DNA of 64,000 bases from Candidatus Saccharimonadota bacterium (GCA_905371715.1 CAJPLV010000001.1:1-64000), one strand, 5' to 3'; counted from the first letter of the stretch, positions 1-9,067 are shown. Notes: generated by a model not told the origin, from the sequence alone. Numbers and translations: made by a program.

Positions 1-81
1 AATTGAAACGTGTCTTTATTGAGCTTATCCTTTGCGGTTGAGGTGTTAATGGAGGAATGGCGGTTGCTAAAATTATAAAAA

Positions 82-771
82 GTGGTAAAACTACTTGACG
101 AAATCAGAGAGTACCTTATATGTTGGACTAGTAATTATTCTATAAGAAAGTGTAGGTTTAGTTGGATGGACGTTAAAGGACAAATGTTTAGAGATTCTTA
201 CCCTAGTGCGACATATGATCGGCACTTGCGGCATGAAGCCGAAAGTCAGCGAGCATTAGATTTACAGGAGGCGCTTGAAACATTTGAGGTGCAGAAGACA
301 GAAGTAATTCCGGCGCGTACAATCGGTCTTCTGTATAGCGTAGATGATAAATTGTCTTATCAGAGTGGGCGTTTTATCTCTACAGGAGCATACAAAGGAG
401 TTAATGTTCTTCGTCAATTTAAACCATACGACAGACAGACTTCCGATGCTTATCCTGGTGTAGAATTTGAAACGACTGCAGTAGCGTTTGATGTATATGA
501 TAAGCAAGATAGCTTGCTGGATAAAAATATGAAATCCCACCAGTCGGGTTATATGGTGCTGTTCCGACTGGGTATTGCTGGTGAAAAATTAGATGAAGAT
601 ACTATTGGTATCGGCGAGAATGCTCGTTATGGAGCGCTCGTTGAAAATGGTTGTCTGACGCCGTTGCGCTTAGACGCTGTTAAGGGGTGTACTGCATCTT
701 TGCTAAACCGGTTAGTGTCAGTTATGCTACACTGGAGGCATGACCTTTTCTTCCTGGCGCCAATTTGTTGA
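82..771 (+). CDS. Hypothetical protein, 229 aa
   Basis: I do not recognise this protein. It has no clear signal peptide or membrane segment, and the middle (about residues 35-190) looks like a soluble mixed alpha/beta domain. The start is uncertain: the GTG at 82 has no good ribosome binding site, and ATG 166 (Met29) or ATG 184 (Met35) are plausible alternatives. The last ~30 residues run through the ung promoter region and overlap ung by 32 bases, so the C-terminus may not be native and a late frameshift is possible. It uses AGA/AGG arginine codons alongside CGC/CGT, unlike the housekeeping genes here. Confidence 0.55.
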   Translation: MVKLLDEIREYLICWTSNYSIRKCRFSWMDVKGQMFRDSYPSATYDRHLRHEAESQRALDLQEALETFEVQKTEVIPARTIGLLYSVDDKLSYQSGRFISTGAYKGVNVLRQFKPYDRQTSDAYPGVEFETTAVAFDVYDKQDSLLDKNMKSHQSGYMVLFRLGIAGEKLDEDTIGIGENARYGALVENGCLTPLRLDAVKGCTASLLNRLVSVMLHWRHDLFFLAPIC

Positions 772-1411
772 GCACGAAGCCGAACAGCCGTACTTTCGCC
801 GGTTGATAAATCAGATAGACGCTGAGCGCAAAGTTAAAGACGTATATCCGCTCAGACCAGACATGTTCTCATGCTTTGCCGCCTGTCCGCTTGAAACGAC
901 CAAGGTAGTTATCATCGGCCAAGATCCATATCACGGGCCAGGGCAGGCGCATGGCATGTGCTTTTCGGTGCGGCCAGGCGTGCCGGTGCCGCCGAGTTTG
1001 CAGAACATTTTCAAGGAACTGCATGACGATCTGGGGTGCGATATTCCTAAGAGCGGTTTTTTAGAGCAATGGGCTCAGCGCGGCGTACTGCTGATGAACA
1101 CTAGCTGGAGCGTTCAGCGCGGCAAACCGGCTTCTCACGCCGGCTATGGTTGGATGGAATTTTCTGAACACCTCTTAGAATTTTTGAATGAATTTGAACA
1201 GCCATTAGTGTTTCTGCTGTGGGGTGCGCATGCCCAAAAAGTGGGGCAGAAAATCACTAATCCGCGCCATCTAAAAATTGCGAGCCCGCATCCGTCGCCA
1301 TTTTCCGCCGACCGCGGTTTCTTCGGCAGCCGGCCGTTCTCGCGGGCTAATGAGTTTTTAGAGAAAACTGGCCGCGGCGCGGTTGATTGGCAAATCCGCG
1401 AACGCGAATAA
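740..1411 (+). CDS. ung: Uracil-DNA glycosylase (family 1)
   Basis: Removes uracil from DNA, the first step of base excision repair in the cytoplasm. The 223-residue length is typical. Family-1 motifs are all visible: GQDPYHG at residues 60-66, with the water-activating Asp at 62; LLMNT near 117-121; and HPSPFS near 184-189, with the catalytic His, followed by the FGSRPFSRAN segment. The start ATG 740 sits a few bases after a TATGCTACACT promoter-like stretch and GGAGG, too close for a normal ribosome binding site, so leaderless expression is likely. It is convergent with the L31 gene, with only 7 bases between the stop codons. Confidence 0.97.
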   Translation: MTFSSWRQFVEHEAEQPYFRRLINQIDAERKVKDVYPLRPDMFSCFAACPLETTKVVIIGQDPYHGPGQAHGMCFSVRPGVPVPPSLQNIFKELHDDLGCDIPKSGFLEQWAQRGVLLMNTSWSVQRGKPASHAGYGWMEFSEHLLEFLNEFEQPLVFLLWGAHAQKVGQKITNPRHLKIASPHPSPFSADRGFFGSRPFSRANEFLEKTGRGAVDWQIRERE

Positions 1412-1418
1412 GGAAACC

Positions 1419-1820
1419 TTACTTATCGTTGTCTTTGTTATCTTTTTTTGCAGCTTTAGTTTTCGTAGAAGCCTTTTTGGTTGATTGCTGATCATTGTTA
1501 GTGGCTTTAGCCTTGGCGATTTTTTTTGCATTCGTTTTCTTCGCCTTATTTGCTAACTGAACGCGGTGTGCTTCAGCGGCAGCTTGGCGTGCCTTAAATC
1601 GATCAACGCGACCCTCGGTGTCAATAATCTTTTCTTCACCCGTAAAGAATGGGTGTGAAGCTGATGAAATATGAACTTTAACAAGCGGGTAGGTCTTGCC
1701 ATCTTTCCACTTGATTGTTTCTGCTGTTTGCGCTGTTGAACGAGTCAAGAACGCGAAGCCTGCTTGTTCGTCGCTGAATACGACCAGGCGATAGTCTTGT
1801 GGGTGAATACTGCTTTTCAT
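1419..1820 (-). CDS. rpmE2: 50S ribosomal protein L31 type B
   Basis: A large-subunit ribosomal protein of the zinc-independent (type B) L31 class. The N-terminal ~80 residues carry the family signatures, including an IHP start, [24 protein letters not shown] and GRVDRF, with no CxxC zinc motifs. The remaining ~45 residues are a Lys/Ala/Thr-rich basic tail not found in the usual ~85-90 residue proteins, probably an rRNA-binding extension. It is transcribed alone on the reverse strand. Confidence 0.95.
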   Translation of the reverse strand: MKSSIHPQDYRLVVFSDEQAGFAFLTRSTAQTAETIKWKDGKTYPLVKVHISSASHPFFTGEEKIIDTEGRVDRFKARQAAAEAHRVQLANKAKKTNAKKIAKAKATNNDQQSTKKASTKTKAAKKDNKDNDK

Positions 1821-1979
1821 AGCTGTCTATTCTACCAAATAACTCAGTAAAATACAACCGTTTAACCGTTCGTATTCATGATATTATTTATAATAATAGG
1901 AATAGGCATAAAGTAAATGAAATGTAAGACATGAGTAAATCGTGCCTGCGCCTAGCAAGCATGAAACATTTTTACAATC

Positions 1980-4331
1980 ATGAATAACAACAAAATAAAA
2001 ACTCCTCATGATTTTCCAAGCTACTTGACGGGTGACGTCAAGATTGTGACGCCTGCGCAAGAACAGCTCAATGAGTTGCAGTGGCGAGTAGAAATGGTTC
2101 GGTCTGAATCTGATACGATCAAGGAGCTGTATAATGAGGTAGCTGAGCAACAAAATTCAACACCGGAAACTACAAACGAAGCGGTAGATAGTATCGTGGC
2201 GGATGCAGTGATGGATGGTGCAAAAAGTATAGAGTCTGGCGCAAAGGAAGCGGCGATCGCTGCGGCAATAGCAGAGGTTAGCCTCCCGGGAGACCAGCCA
2301 AAAACTACTGAACAGCTAGAAGCTATTGCGGTCGCTAATATAGATAGCACAGAAGCCGTTGTTAGTGCAGCAGAACAGGCCGGCGTGGATACTGATGAAG
2401 TAGCGCGGGAATTGCAAGAAAAGGAGCATGAAAGAAAAATAAAGCCTGAACTTTTTTCGGATGGAGTACAGCTGATAGATAGAAAGCCGGTAGTAAAGAC
2501 TTACGATGGATACGTAGGAGGCTACGACCATAAGCTGTATAAGGAATATTATAAAGAAGCTCAAGATTTAATGGCTATTCCCGAGGAGCAGCGGCTTGGC
2601 ACAGAGATTATTGATGAATTTGGCGAAGCGAGGTGCCCGATCATAGACATAGAGTTATTAGATGAAGAAGACGTCAAGGATGTCCAAGAGCAAGTAAATT
2701 TAAGAAAGAGCGGATTTAATAAGATTGAAGAGTTTCTCTTGCAAGTTGGTAGTAACAGCGAGCACGATATTGATGGTGAGCTAGCTCACCAAGTGGCGGA
2801 TATAGCACTAAAACACGATATCATCAGACCTGACAATCAAGAAAGACTGACGACTATAGCAGATCTGTACATTTCTGAGACAGATGTTCGCCAGATGCAG
2901 CAGATAGATGAGGCGATGCATGATTCCACCACTGGCAAAAGATATGTAACCATGGCTACTGAAAGAGTCGTAGGGCTGGCGCAGTATAATGTATTGTGCT
3001 CGGGGACAGTGATGGTTCACTCGGGCGATTATATAGCGATAACAGAAAGCGGCGGACTTTCACCGCGATCTATGAGAGAAGGTAATGGCGCGCAAAAGGA
3101 AGGCAGCTCGTCTGGAGGATTAATTCATTTTACAGGCGATAGTACGCGTTGCTTCTATGGCGATAGTTGTTTTGGTATTACAATTGATGCTGTAGTAAAA
3201 AAGACGCCATATTTATTCTACGAACCGGGTATCGTTATTGATAACAACGGGCAAGGCCACTCAAATGATAGGGCAGGTACTGTGCAAAAAAGATGCGACA
3301 CGTGGCGGCAGGGAATGTATGGTACATCGCAAAGGATGAGTAGGGTTGTGCTAGGCAAGCATGGCGGAAGAATGCCGAAATTCGTCCAGGCGCGGCTAGA
3401 CTCGGCGGCGACGCGTGCAGCAGAAGGACTCGCTGGGGCTGATATAGGTATAGGTCAGCGGAACAACTTTTCGTTTGCGGCATCAGAAGACAAAGAAACA
3501 GCGGCCAACTATACATATGAACTGAGCGATGATTTATTTACCATCTGCAGAATGGGAGATGATGGAAATGTGCGTGCTCATGTAGATACAGAGACCGTTT
3601 TTATGCCGGTGTCGTATAAACAAGTTAATTTTTCAGAGAAAAGCAGGGAATTGAATGAAGTAGGCATGGGCAAGTACGAGTTTACGTTAGAGAATCTTGA
3701 TAAGTTTAACAAGGGCGCTGTTGTATTTTGGGCGGAAGAAATAGCCGAAAAGGCTGGTTTTTCGGAGGAAGCATTTAGAAAATTGGCACAGCACAAAGAC
3801 CGCTTGTCTTTAGGCTACTCCGAGCTAGGAGAAAGGTTTATGTCGGAGTTTGGCGCGCAAAAATACCTAACATTACTATCGGAGAACGAGGATAGATTGA
3901 AGTATCTGAGTGACACATACGCAATCGCTCGTAATGAAAGTGATTTGTTAAAAAAGGACGGGTTGTCTGAAGGAGATATCGCCGACCTGATCCTTCGGTC
4001 GCCTGACGCTACCGGAGTAGAGGAAGATACACTTAGTTTCGCATCTGAGTTTGTCATGTCATCGGATGTAGATGATGGTATAAGGGACATTGTTGTTGAT
4101 AGAGTTCAGGCGCTACCAGGAGAGCAGAGAGACAAACTTCTCAATAGATGTTACTTAAAGTTTATGTTGCAGGGATCGTTGGATGAGTCTTTCCCGTTTT
4201 CCGAAGACGAACTTATTCATGCGCACGAGCGTGTGGAGGAGCGTAAAAAACAGGATGAGAACCAAGATGTTCCAAAAAAGGATTTCCTGATGGGTTTGAC
4301 GGCGGTATGGCGTTTTAGCTTATCGTATTGA
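1980..4331 (+). CDS. Large orphan protein, 783 aa
   Basis: I do not recognise a family. There is no signal peptide or transmembrane segment. Residues ~40-150 are acidic, Ala/Glu-rich and likely helical. The centre (~310-480) contains Gly/Ser-rich and Cys-containing stretches (around TRCFYGDSCFG) that look like a folded domain. The C-terminal ~200 residues are helical and charged, with a short basic end. No ribosome binding site precedes ATG 1980. Codon use is distinctive: arginine is often AGA/AGG and the gene is more AT-rich than the nearby ribosomal genes, consistent with an accessory or fast-evolving gene. It lies directly upstream of a decayed gene of similar style. Confidence 0.8.
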   Translation: MNNNKIKTPHDFPSYLTGDVKIVTPAQEQLNELQWRVEMVRSESDTIKELYNEVAEQQNSTPETTNEAVDSIVADAVMDGAKSIESGAKEAAIAAAIAEVSLPGDQPKTTEQLEAIAVANIDSTEAVVSAAEQAGVDTDEVARELQEKEHERKIKPELFSDGVQLIDRKPVVKTYDGYVGGYDHKLYKEYYKEAQDLMAIPEEQRLGTEIIDEFGEARCPIIDIELLDEEDVKDVQEQVNLRKSGFNKIEEFLLQVGSNSEHDIDGELAHQVADIALKHDIIRPDNQERLTTIADLYISETDVRQMQQIDEAMHDSTTGKRYVTMATERVVGLAQYNVLCSGTVMVHSGDYIAITESGGLSPRSMREGNGAQKEGSSSGGLIHFTGDSTRCFYGDSCFGITIDAVVKKTPYLFYEPGIVIDNNGQGHSNDRAGTVQKRCDTWRQGMYGTSQRMSRVVLGKHGGRMPKFVQARLDSAATRAAEGLAGADIGIGQRNNFSFAASEDKETAANYTYELSDDLFTICRMGDDGNVRAHVDTETVFMPVSYKQVNFSEKSRELNEVGMGKYEFTLENLDKFNKGAVVFWAEEIAEKAGFSEEAFRKLAQHKDRLSLGYSELGERFMSEFGAQKYLTLLSENEDRLKYLSDTYAIARNESDLLKKDGLSEGDIADLILRSPDATGVEEDTLSFASEFVMSSDVDDGIRDIVVDRVQALPGEQRDKLLNRCYLKFMLQGSLDESFPFSEDELIHAHERVEERKKQDENQDVPKKDFLMGLTAVWRFSLSY

Positions 4332-4485
4332 AGATTGAATTTTAGCGGCGTAGACGCTAGGGCGAAACAGCAGGGTGCCAACAGTACTCTTTGGCAACTA
4401 TATTGACAATTAAACAATAATCTGCTAGTATACAAGCATAACAATCTAGTAAAACAAACACAATCAAAAAAGGTCTTTTATAATC

Positions 4486-5578
4486 ATGAGAAACTTCAAC
4501 CGATTTCCAGCCGCCAGCGCAGCATGGAGTGCGGGAACAGAGCAATTAGCAGCTTCTTCGGGGCTCACTTTGACAGTGTTCCGAATGCTTTTGGCACTGG
4601 TAGAGCTGGGTAGTCTGAGCAAGTTGGATCATTCCCGTCATTTAGCCGAGAGCCGGTGACGTCATGGGGAAACGGGTCGTTCAATAACGCCCCGCAGCCA
4701 TCGACTGTAGATCGGCCAGCCTCTTTTGGATTTGGATCGCCACGCGGCGCTGAAATATCTGCATCTTTTGGGTCGTCGCACGACACTGAAGCGCCTGCCT
4801 GGTCGTCATCTTCCTAAGAAGTATCGTCCATGACTCCTGAGCGTGAATCAATGAGGACCAAGTTTCAGCGCGCGCTTGGCGGTGCTGCTAATCGGTTGGC
4901 TAGTATGTTTGGCGGTCGTAATAAAACAGAGCAAAATTATGGAAGTGCGCCGCCATCTTTTACTCGACAGGCTGAAGCTGCTCCGTCTATTGCATGAGAG
5001 AATGCGTCAGCTATAGGGCAGCCTGGCAACTTTGTAGGGCAGCAGGCTCCGGCTGAATCAAATGATGGATTTGCAGCAAGAGCCGCGAGTGCTATAGATG
5101 GAGCTGCGGGTGTTGCTCATGGAGCTGCTGACAGAATGGGGGCTATCCGTGGAAGTAGAGCATTCCAATTTGCAGAAAGACACAGTAATACTGTTGCGGC
5201 TGTAGGAAGCGTGATTGATACGGTTGGGATGTGTCGCAAGCAGTGAGAGGGTATAGTGCGCAAGATATCTACGAGAATCGGGAGCAGCTAGCGAGTCGTG
5301 GTATCGCGGCGGCTGGCGATATGCTCCGTGAAGGCGGCAAGGCTGCTGTAAGAGAAGCGGCTAGTACGCTTGGGGAGAAATATGGTATAGATGTTGAGAA
5401 CCGCAGAGTTACGAGCAAGCGTAAGTTGGGAATGGGAGTTCTCCGCGTAGTAACAGGGGTGGGGATACAGCATGATCTAATGACATCCGCGGCTGCTGGA
5501 GTCCGTGCTGGCGCTGGTGCGGCTAAGGAGGCGGCTGTTCGCCACGCTACGGCACCTTCTTCTGAAAGAGGATGGTAA
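4486..5578 (+). pseudogene. Decaying gene with two frameshifts and three stops
   Basis: Translation starts at ATG 4486 and reads about 25 residues before the sensible frame shifts by one base near 4557. That second frame is protein-like to about 5240 but is broken by TAG 4611-4613, TAA 4815-4817 and TGA 4995-4997. A further frameshift near 5231-5243 joins the last open part, which ends at TAA 5576-5578 and encodes about 115 residues. The conceptual product has a Ser/Gly/Pro/Phe-rich N-terminal half and an Ala/Gly/Arg-rich helical C-terminal half. All three stop types occur, so codon reassignment does not explain it. I do not recognise the ancestral family. Only the last part could still be expressed, from GTG 5231. 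Confidence 0.75.
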
Positions 5579-5615
5579 AACGATCCGACTCCAATAGCGG
5601 TGGCTTTTCTAGCTA

Positions 5616-5643
5616 TTGATAAAAATTGTGCACATGGTATAAT
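5616..5643 (+). promoter_or_regulatory. Promoter of rpsB-tsf
   Basis: TTGATA at 5616-5621 and TATAAT at 5638-5643 are separated by 16 bases. The predicted start near 5650 gives a roughly 70-base leader, unusually long for this window, where most lead genes seem leaderless. Confidence 0.75.
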
Positions 5644-5671
5644 AAAAAAGTAACTAAATTTTAACGACACA

Positions 5672-5700
5672 ACCCGCCAAAACTCCATATCGTGGCGGGT
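5672..5700 (+). promoter_or_regulatory. Hairpin in the rpsB leader
   Basis: Perfect 8-bp stem (ACCCGCCA 5672-5679 with TGGCGGGT 5693-5700) around a 13-base loop, with no T-run after it, ending about 20 bases before the rpsB start and just before the AAAGGAG ribosome binding site. S2 autoregulates rpsB-tsf through its leader in other bacteria, so this may be the S2-binding element. That role is inference; the hairpin itself is seen. Confidence 0.5.
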
Positions 5701-5720
5701 GAGGCAAAGGAGTAATAGAT

Positions 5721-6416
5721 ATGACCGTGCAGGTAGATATCAAAGCTTTGTTTGAAGCTGGCGTCCATTTTGGGCACAAAACAAGCCGGTGGCATCCAAA
5801 GATGGCGCCATACATTCACAGTAAGCGGCAAGGGTCGCACATTATTGACTTAACGAAGACGGTTGAAGCGCTCGACAAAGTGTTGCCGTTTTTGACGAAA
5901 GTCGCAGCGACAGGCAAACCAATCTTGTTCGTCGGCACGAAGAAGCAGGCAAAAGCGATCGCAAAGGCTGCGGCCGAGCAGTCTGGCATGCCATATGTCA
6001 CTGAGCGTTGGATTGGCGGCATGCTGACGAATGTCGCAACAACGAATGCTCAGGTGAAAAAACTCAAGGATTTAGAGCGCCGCATGGCGTCGGGCGATTT
6101 AGAAAAGCGCTACAACAAGCTGGAAGTCCAGCGTTTCCAGGAAGAAATTGATAGCCTGAATCTGAAGTATGGCGGCATCAAGAATATGAACGGACGCCCG
6201 GCAGCGCTTGTCGTGTTTGATGTTCTCACTGATGCGAATGCGATCAACGAAGCGCGCAACCTCAATATTCCGGTGGTCGGTATTGTTGATACGAATGCCG
6301 ATCCATCGCGTGTTGAATATCCGATTCCAGGCAATGATGATGCAATTAAGGGGCTGCAATTGCTTGCGGACTACTTTGTGCAGGCAATTGCCGAAGGCAA
6401 GAATAAAGAGAATTAG
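5721..6416 (+). CDS. rpsB: 30S ribosomal protein S2
   Basis: Small-subunit ribosomal protein S2 (231 aa), required for S1 docking and initiation. The N-terminal family signature GVHFGHKTSRWHPKM is present near residues 13-27, followed by the YIHSKRQGSHIIDL segment, the ERWIGGMLTN motif near 92-101 and VVGIVDTNADP near 185. A strong ribosome binding site (AAAGGAG) precedes the start. It is the first gene of the rpsB-tsf operon, 9 bases ahead of tsf. Confidence 0.99.
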   Translation: MTVQVDIKALFEAGVHFGHKTSRWHPKMAPYIHSKRQGSHIIDLTKTVEALDKVLPFLTKVAATGKPILFVGTKKQAKAIAKAAAEQSGMPYVTERWIGGMLTNVATTNAQVKKLKDLERRMASGDLEKRYNKLEVQRFQEEIDSLNLKYGGIKNMNGRPAALVVFDVLTDANAINEARNLNIPVVGIVDTNADPSRVEYPIPGNDDAIKGLQLLADYFVQAIAEGKNKEN

Positions 6417-6425
6417 GAGGGCATC

Positions 6426-7022
6426 GTGGCTGTAACGATTGAAGATATTAAGAAACTTAAGGAACTAACCGGCATAGGTTTGACGGATGCAAAGAAAGCG
6501 TTGGTTGAAGCAGATGGCGATTTTGACAAAGCGCTTGAGGCGCTGCGCAAAAAAGGCTTGACTAAAGCAGAAAAAAAAGGCGACCGCGAAACACGCGAAG
6601 GATTAATTGAAAGCTATGTGCATTCGGGGCGAATTGGTGTGATCGTCGAGGTGAACTGTGAGACCGATTTTGTGGCGCGCTTACCGGAATTTAAGGAGTT
6701 TGCCCATCAAATCGCTATGCAAATTGCGGCGATGGCGCCGAAATACGCTACAATGGACGATATTCCGAGCGACGTCTACGAAGCGAAAAAAACTGAATTG
6801 CTTGAAAGCGAAAGCCTAAAAAGCAAGCCAGAAGCTATGCGCGAGCAGATAGTCGACGGACAGCTTAAGAAGTACTTCGCTGAGCAAGTATTGGCTGAGC
6901 AGGCGTTTGTGCTTGATGATAGCAAAACGGTCGGCGAACTCATCAAAGAACAAATTGTGCTGCGCGGCGAGAATGTGCGCGTCAGCCAATTTAAGCGGAT
7001 TGAGCTTGGCGTGACAGAATAA
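6426..7022 (+). CDS. tsf: Elongation factor Ts
   Basis: Guanine nucleotide exchange factor for EF-Tu. The 198-residue length is the short form, with the N-terminal UBA-like helical region (LTGIGLTDAKKAL, DFDKALEALRKKG) and the conserved ETDFVAR segment of the core domain near residues 78-84. It uses a GTG start behind AGGAGG and follows rpsB by 9 bases in the usual order. A rho-independent terminator lies right after it, so rpsB-tsf is a closed transcription unit. Confidence 0.98.
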   Translation: MAVTIEDIKKLKELTGIGLTDAKKALVEADGDFDKALEALRKKGLTKAEKKGDRETREGLIESYVHSGRIGVIVEVNCETDFVARLPEFKEFAHQIAMQIAAMAPKYATMDDIPSDVYEAKKTELLESESLKSKPEAMREQIVDGQLKKYFAEQVLAEQAFVLDDSKTVGELIKEQIVLRGENVRVSQFKRIELGVTE

Positions 7023-7040
7023 CGACCTGTTAAGATTAAG

Positions 7041-7069
7041 ATACCCCGTGATTTTACGCGGGGTATTTT
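7041..7069 (+). terminator. Terminator after tsf
   Basis: Perfect 8-bp stem (ATACCCCG 7041-7048, CGGGGTAT 7059-7066) with a 10-base loop and a short T-run. It separates rpsB-tsf from the next gene. Confidence 0.8.
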
Positions 7070-7083
7070 GATATGATAGAGAT

Positions 7084-7791
7084 ATGCCGCGAAGCTTTGA
7101 GAGCAGCTTTAATTTCACTCCGAATCCGGAATGGATACCTGATGAACACGAGTCGGACAAAGACGACGTTGATTTGCGTCATGAAAGCGAGGTGTTTCTT
7201 GACCATGAGCGGATTGATAATCATAAAGATGTTGATGATGAGTTGGCGCAGTTACGCGATCAACTGAGCGAAGATACAGACGGAATTATACATCTTGATA
7301 TTCCGGCGTATCAATATGATTTTGCCAATAATCCGTTCGTTGGCATGTCGCCAGATCGCATCAAAACATACGAGATTTCGCGCTATATTGATATTGTATT
7401 TCTGCATAGATATATGTATCAAGATATAATTGTATGCGGTTTGCAGTCACGGAAATTTGTGTCGGAACGCGGGAGAGCCGCATTTGTTAAGAAAATAAAA
7501 GAGGCGGGCGGACTGCCATACACGATTGACCACAAAAAACCTTATGATATTGTCGGTATTCCCTTTATACCGTTTATGACATTTCATAGCACTGATGCGT
7601 TGTTTCGCTTATACCACACAATTGGACAGCGTGTGGCGGAGCGCCCGCATGTTCCGCTTGATATATGGCTGATTTACGATGCGCGGGCGTACCGCGAAGT
7701 TCCATACCGCGAAGACTTTCGTTCGGCGTATGTACTACGCGACGGATATAGCCGGCGAGCGTCGTTACTGGGAATTGCGCAAATAAATTAG
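7084..7791 (+). CDS. Hypothetical protein at the pyrH position, 235 aa
   Basis: I do not recognise this soluble protein. Residues 1-85 are acidic and low-complexity (Asp/Glu/His-rich). Residues ~90-235 look like a compact domain rich in Tyr, Phe and Arg. It occupies the spot between tsf and frr where most bacteria carry pyrH (UMP kinase), but it has no Gly-rich kinase loop or other amino-acid-kinase motif, so it is not a divergent PyrH on what I can see. ATG 7084 lies about 15 bases after the tsf terminator, with a TATGAT sequence just upstream that may serve as a -10 box. Confidence 0.8.
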   Translation: MPRSFESSFNFTPNPEWIPDEHESDKDDVDLRHESEVFLDHERIDNHKDVDDELAQLRDQLSEDTDGIIHLDIPAYQYDFANNPFVGMSPDRIKTYEISRYIDIVFLHRYMYQDIIVCGLQSRKFVSERGRAAFVKKIKEAGGLPYTIDHKKPYDIVGIPFIPFMTFHSTDALFRLYHTIGQRVAERPHVPLDIWLIYDARAYREVPYREDFRSAYVLRDGYSRRASLLGIAQIN

Positions 7792-7816
7792 TATACTAGA
7801 AGGAAATGGAGGTAAC

Positions 7817-8371
7817 ATGTTTAGTACGGACGAATATGAATTAAAAATGACAAGCGCGTTAGAGCATTTTGAAGCGGAACTTGCGAAGATTCGCACTGGT
7901 CGGGCGCACCCAAATATGCTTGATGGTATCAGAGTAGAGGCGTATGGTACGCTGATGCCGCTCAATCAGGTGGCAAACGTGACGGCGCCGGAAGCGCAAT
8001 TGTTGCAGATTACGCCGTTTGATCCGAGTAATATTCAGGCGATTGCGGCGGCGATTCGTACTGACCAAAGCTTAGGGTTTAATCCGAGCGATGACGGCCG
8101 TGTTGTGCGCGTGCCTGTGCCGGCGCTAACTGAAGAGCGACGTAAGCAACTCGTGAAGCAGGCGGGTGAAAAGGTTGAAGAGGCGCGGATTGCTCTGCGC
8201 AATGTTCGCCAGGAAGGCCTAAAAGAGGCGAAGCGTATGAAAGAAGCGAAAGAGTTGTCCGAAGACGATCTAAAAACGATTGAAAAAGAATTTGACCGTT
8301 TGATGAGCGAATTTCAAGACAAACTGGAAGCGACGTTCAAGGCAAAAGAAAAGGATATTTTGACAGTCTAA
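7817..8371 (+). CDS. frr: Ribosome recycling factor
   Basis: Splits post-termination ribosomes together with EF-G. The 184-residue length and the pattern are typical: the RTGRAHPNMLDGIRVEAYGT region near residues 26-45, TAPEAQLLQITPFD near 57-70 and the VPVPALTEERRKQL segment near 98-111. It has both a TATACT -10 box and a good ribosome binding site (GGAGG) upstream. The stop codon is immediately followed by the uppS start, so the two are translationally coupled. Confidence 0.99.
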   Translation: MFSTDEYELKMTSALEHFEAELAKIRTGRAHPNMLDGIRVEAYGTLMPLNQVANVTAPEAQLLQITPFDPSNIQAIAAAIRTDQSLGFNPSDDGRVVRVPVPALTEERRKQLVKQAGEKVEEARIALRNVRQEGLKEAKRMKEAKELSEDDLKTIEKEFDRLMSEFQDKLEATFKAKEKDILTV

Positions 8372-9067
8372 ATGAGTGAGCGAGGTAGTATTCCGACACA
8401 CGTCGGTTATATCGTTGACGGTAACCGGCGTTGGGCAAGAGCGCGCGGGCTTGATTCGCAGGCGGGGCATGAGGCTGGGTATGAGAAAGTCAAAGACGTC
8501 GTACTTGATACGATTGACCGCGGTGTGCCGTACGTGAGCGCGTATATATTTAGCACCGAAAATTGGCACCGAAGCGGTCCGGAGGTGAAATATCTGATGG
8601 ATTTGGTCGTGAAACTACTATCGGAAGATTTGCCGGTTTTCGTCGAACGCGGTATACGGTTGCGCGTAGCAGGAACGCGTATACGCTTAAGCCGGCGCGT
8701 CAAGAAGGCAATTGATAAGGCGGAAGCAGCGACAAAAGACTTAACAAATGGTACGGTTATTTTATCGTTCAACTATGGCGGGCACCAAGAGATTATTGAT
8801 GCAGTGAATCGGCTGCGTAAAACATTGTCGGCGCAGAAAAAAGTTACAGCGCAGATCTTCGAGCAATTCTTATATACACCCGATGTACCGCCATGCGATT
8901 TGATTGTCCGGACGAGCGGAGAACAGCGCTTAAGCAATTTCATGCTGTGGCGCAGCGCTTACAGCGAGCTGATCTTTATCAAAAAAGCTTGGCCCGACAT
9001 GACAAAGCGCGACGTAACCGCTATACTAAAAGAGTACGCAAAACGATCACGGCGATTTGGAGGATAA
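8372..9067 (+). CDS. uppS: Isoprenyl (undecaprenyl) diphosphate synthase
   Basis: Cis-prenyltransferase that builds the C55 lipid carrier for cell-wall precursors. The substrate-binding motif is DGNRRWA near residues 16-22. Many bacterial UppS proteins have DGNGRWA, so the Gly-to-Arg change resembles the DGNRR form of eukaryotic and archaeal enzymes. The FSTENWHR segment near 61-68 and the RTSGEQRLSNF(M)LW segment near 178-190 are conserved. It follows frr with no gap and is directly followed by rseP. No isoprenoid-precursor gene is in the window. Confidence 0.96.
   Translation: MSERGSIPTHVGYIVDGNRRWARARGLDSQAGHEAGYEKVKDVVLDTIDRGVPYVSAYIFSTENWHRSGPEVKYLMDLVVKLLSEDLPVFVERGIRLRVAGTRIRLSRRVKKAIDKAEAATKDLTNGTVILSFNYGGHQEIIDAVNRLRKTLSAQKKVTAQIFEQFLYTPDVPPCDLIVRTSGEQRLSNFMLWRSAYSELIFIKKAWPDMTKRDVTAILKEYAKRSRRFGG

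Noticed and set aside
4486-5578. Stop codon reassignment or readthrough as explanation for the broken gene
   Set aside because: TAG, TAA and TGA all interrupt it, two frameshifts are also needed, and UGA ends normal genes here (for example lysS and uppP neighbours use standard stops); RF2 is present.
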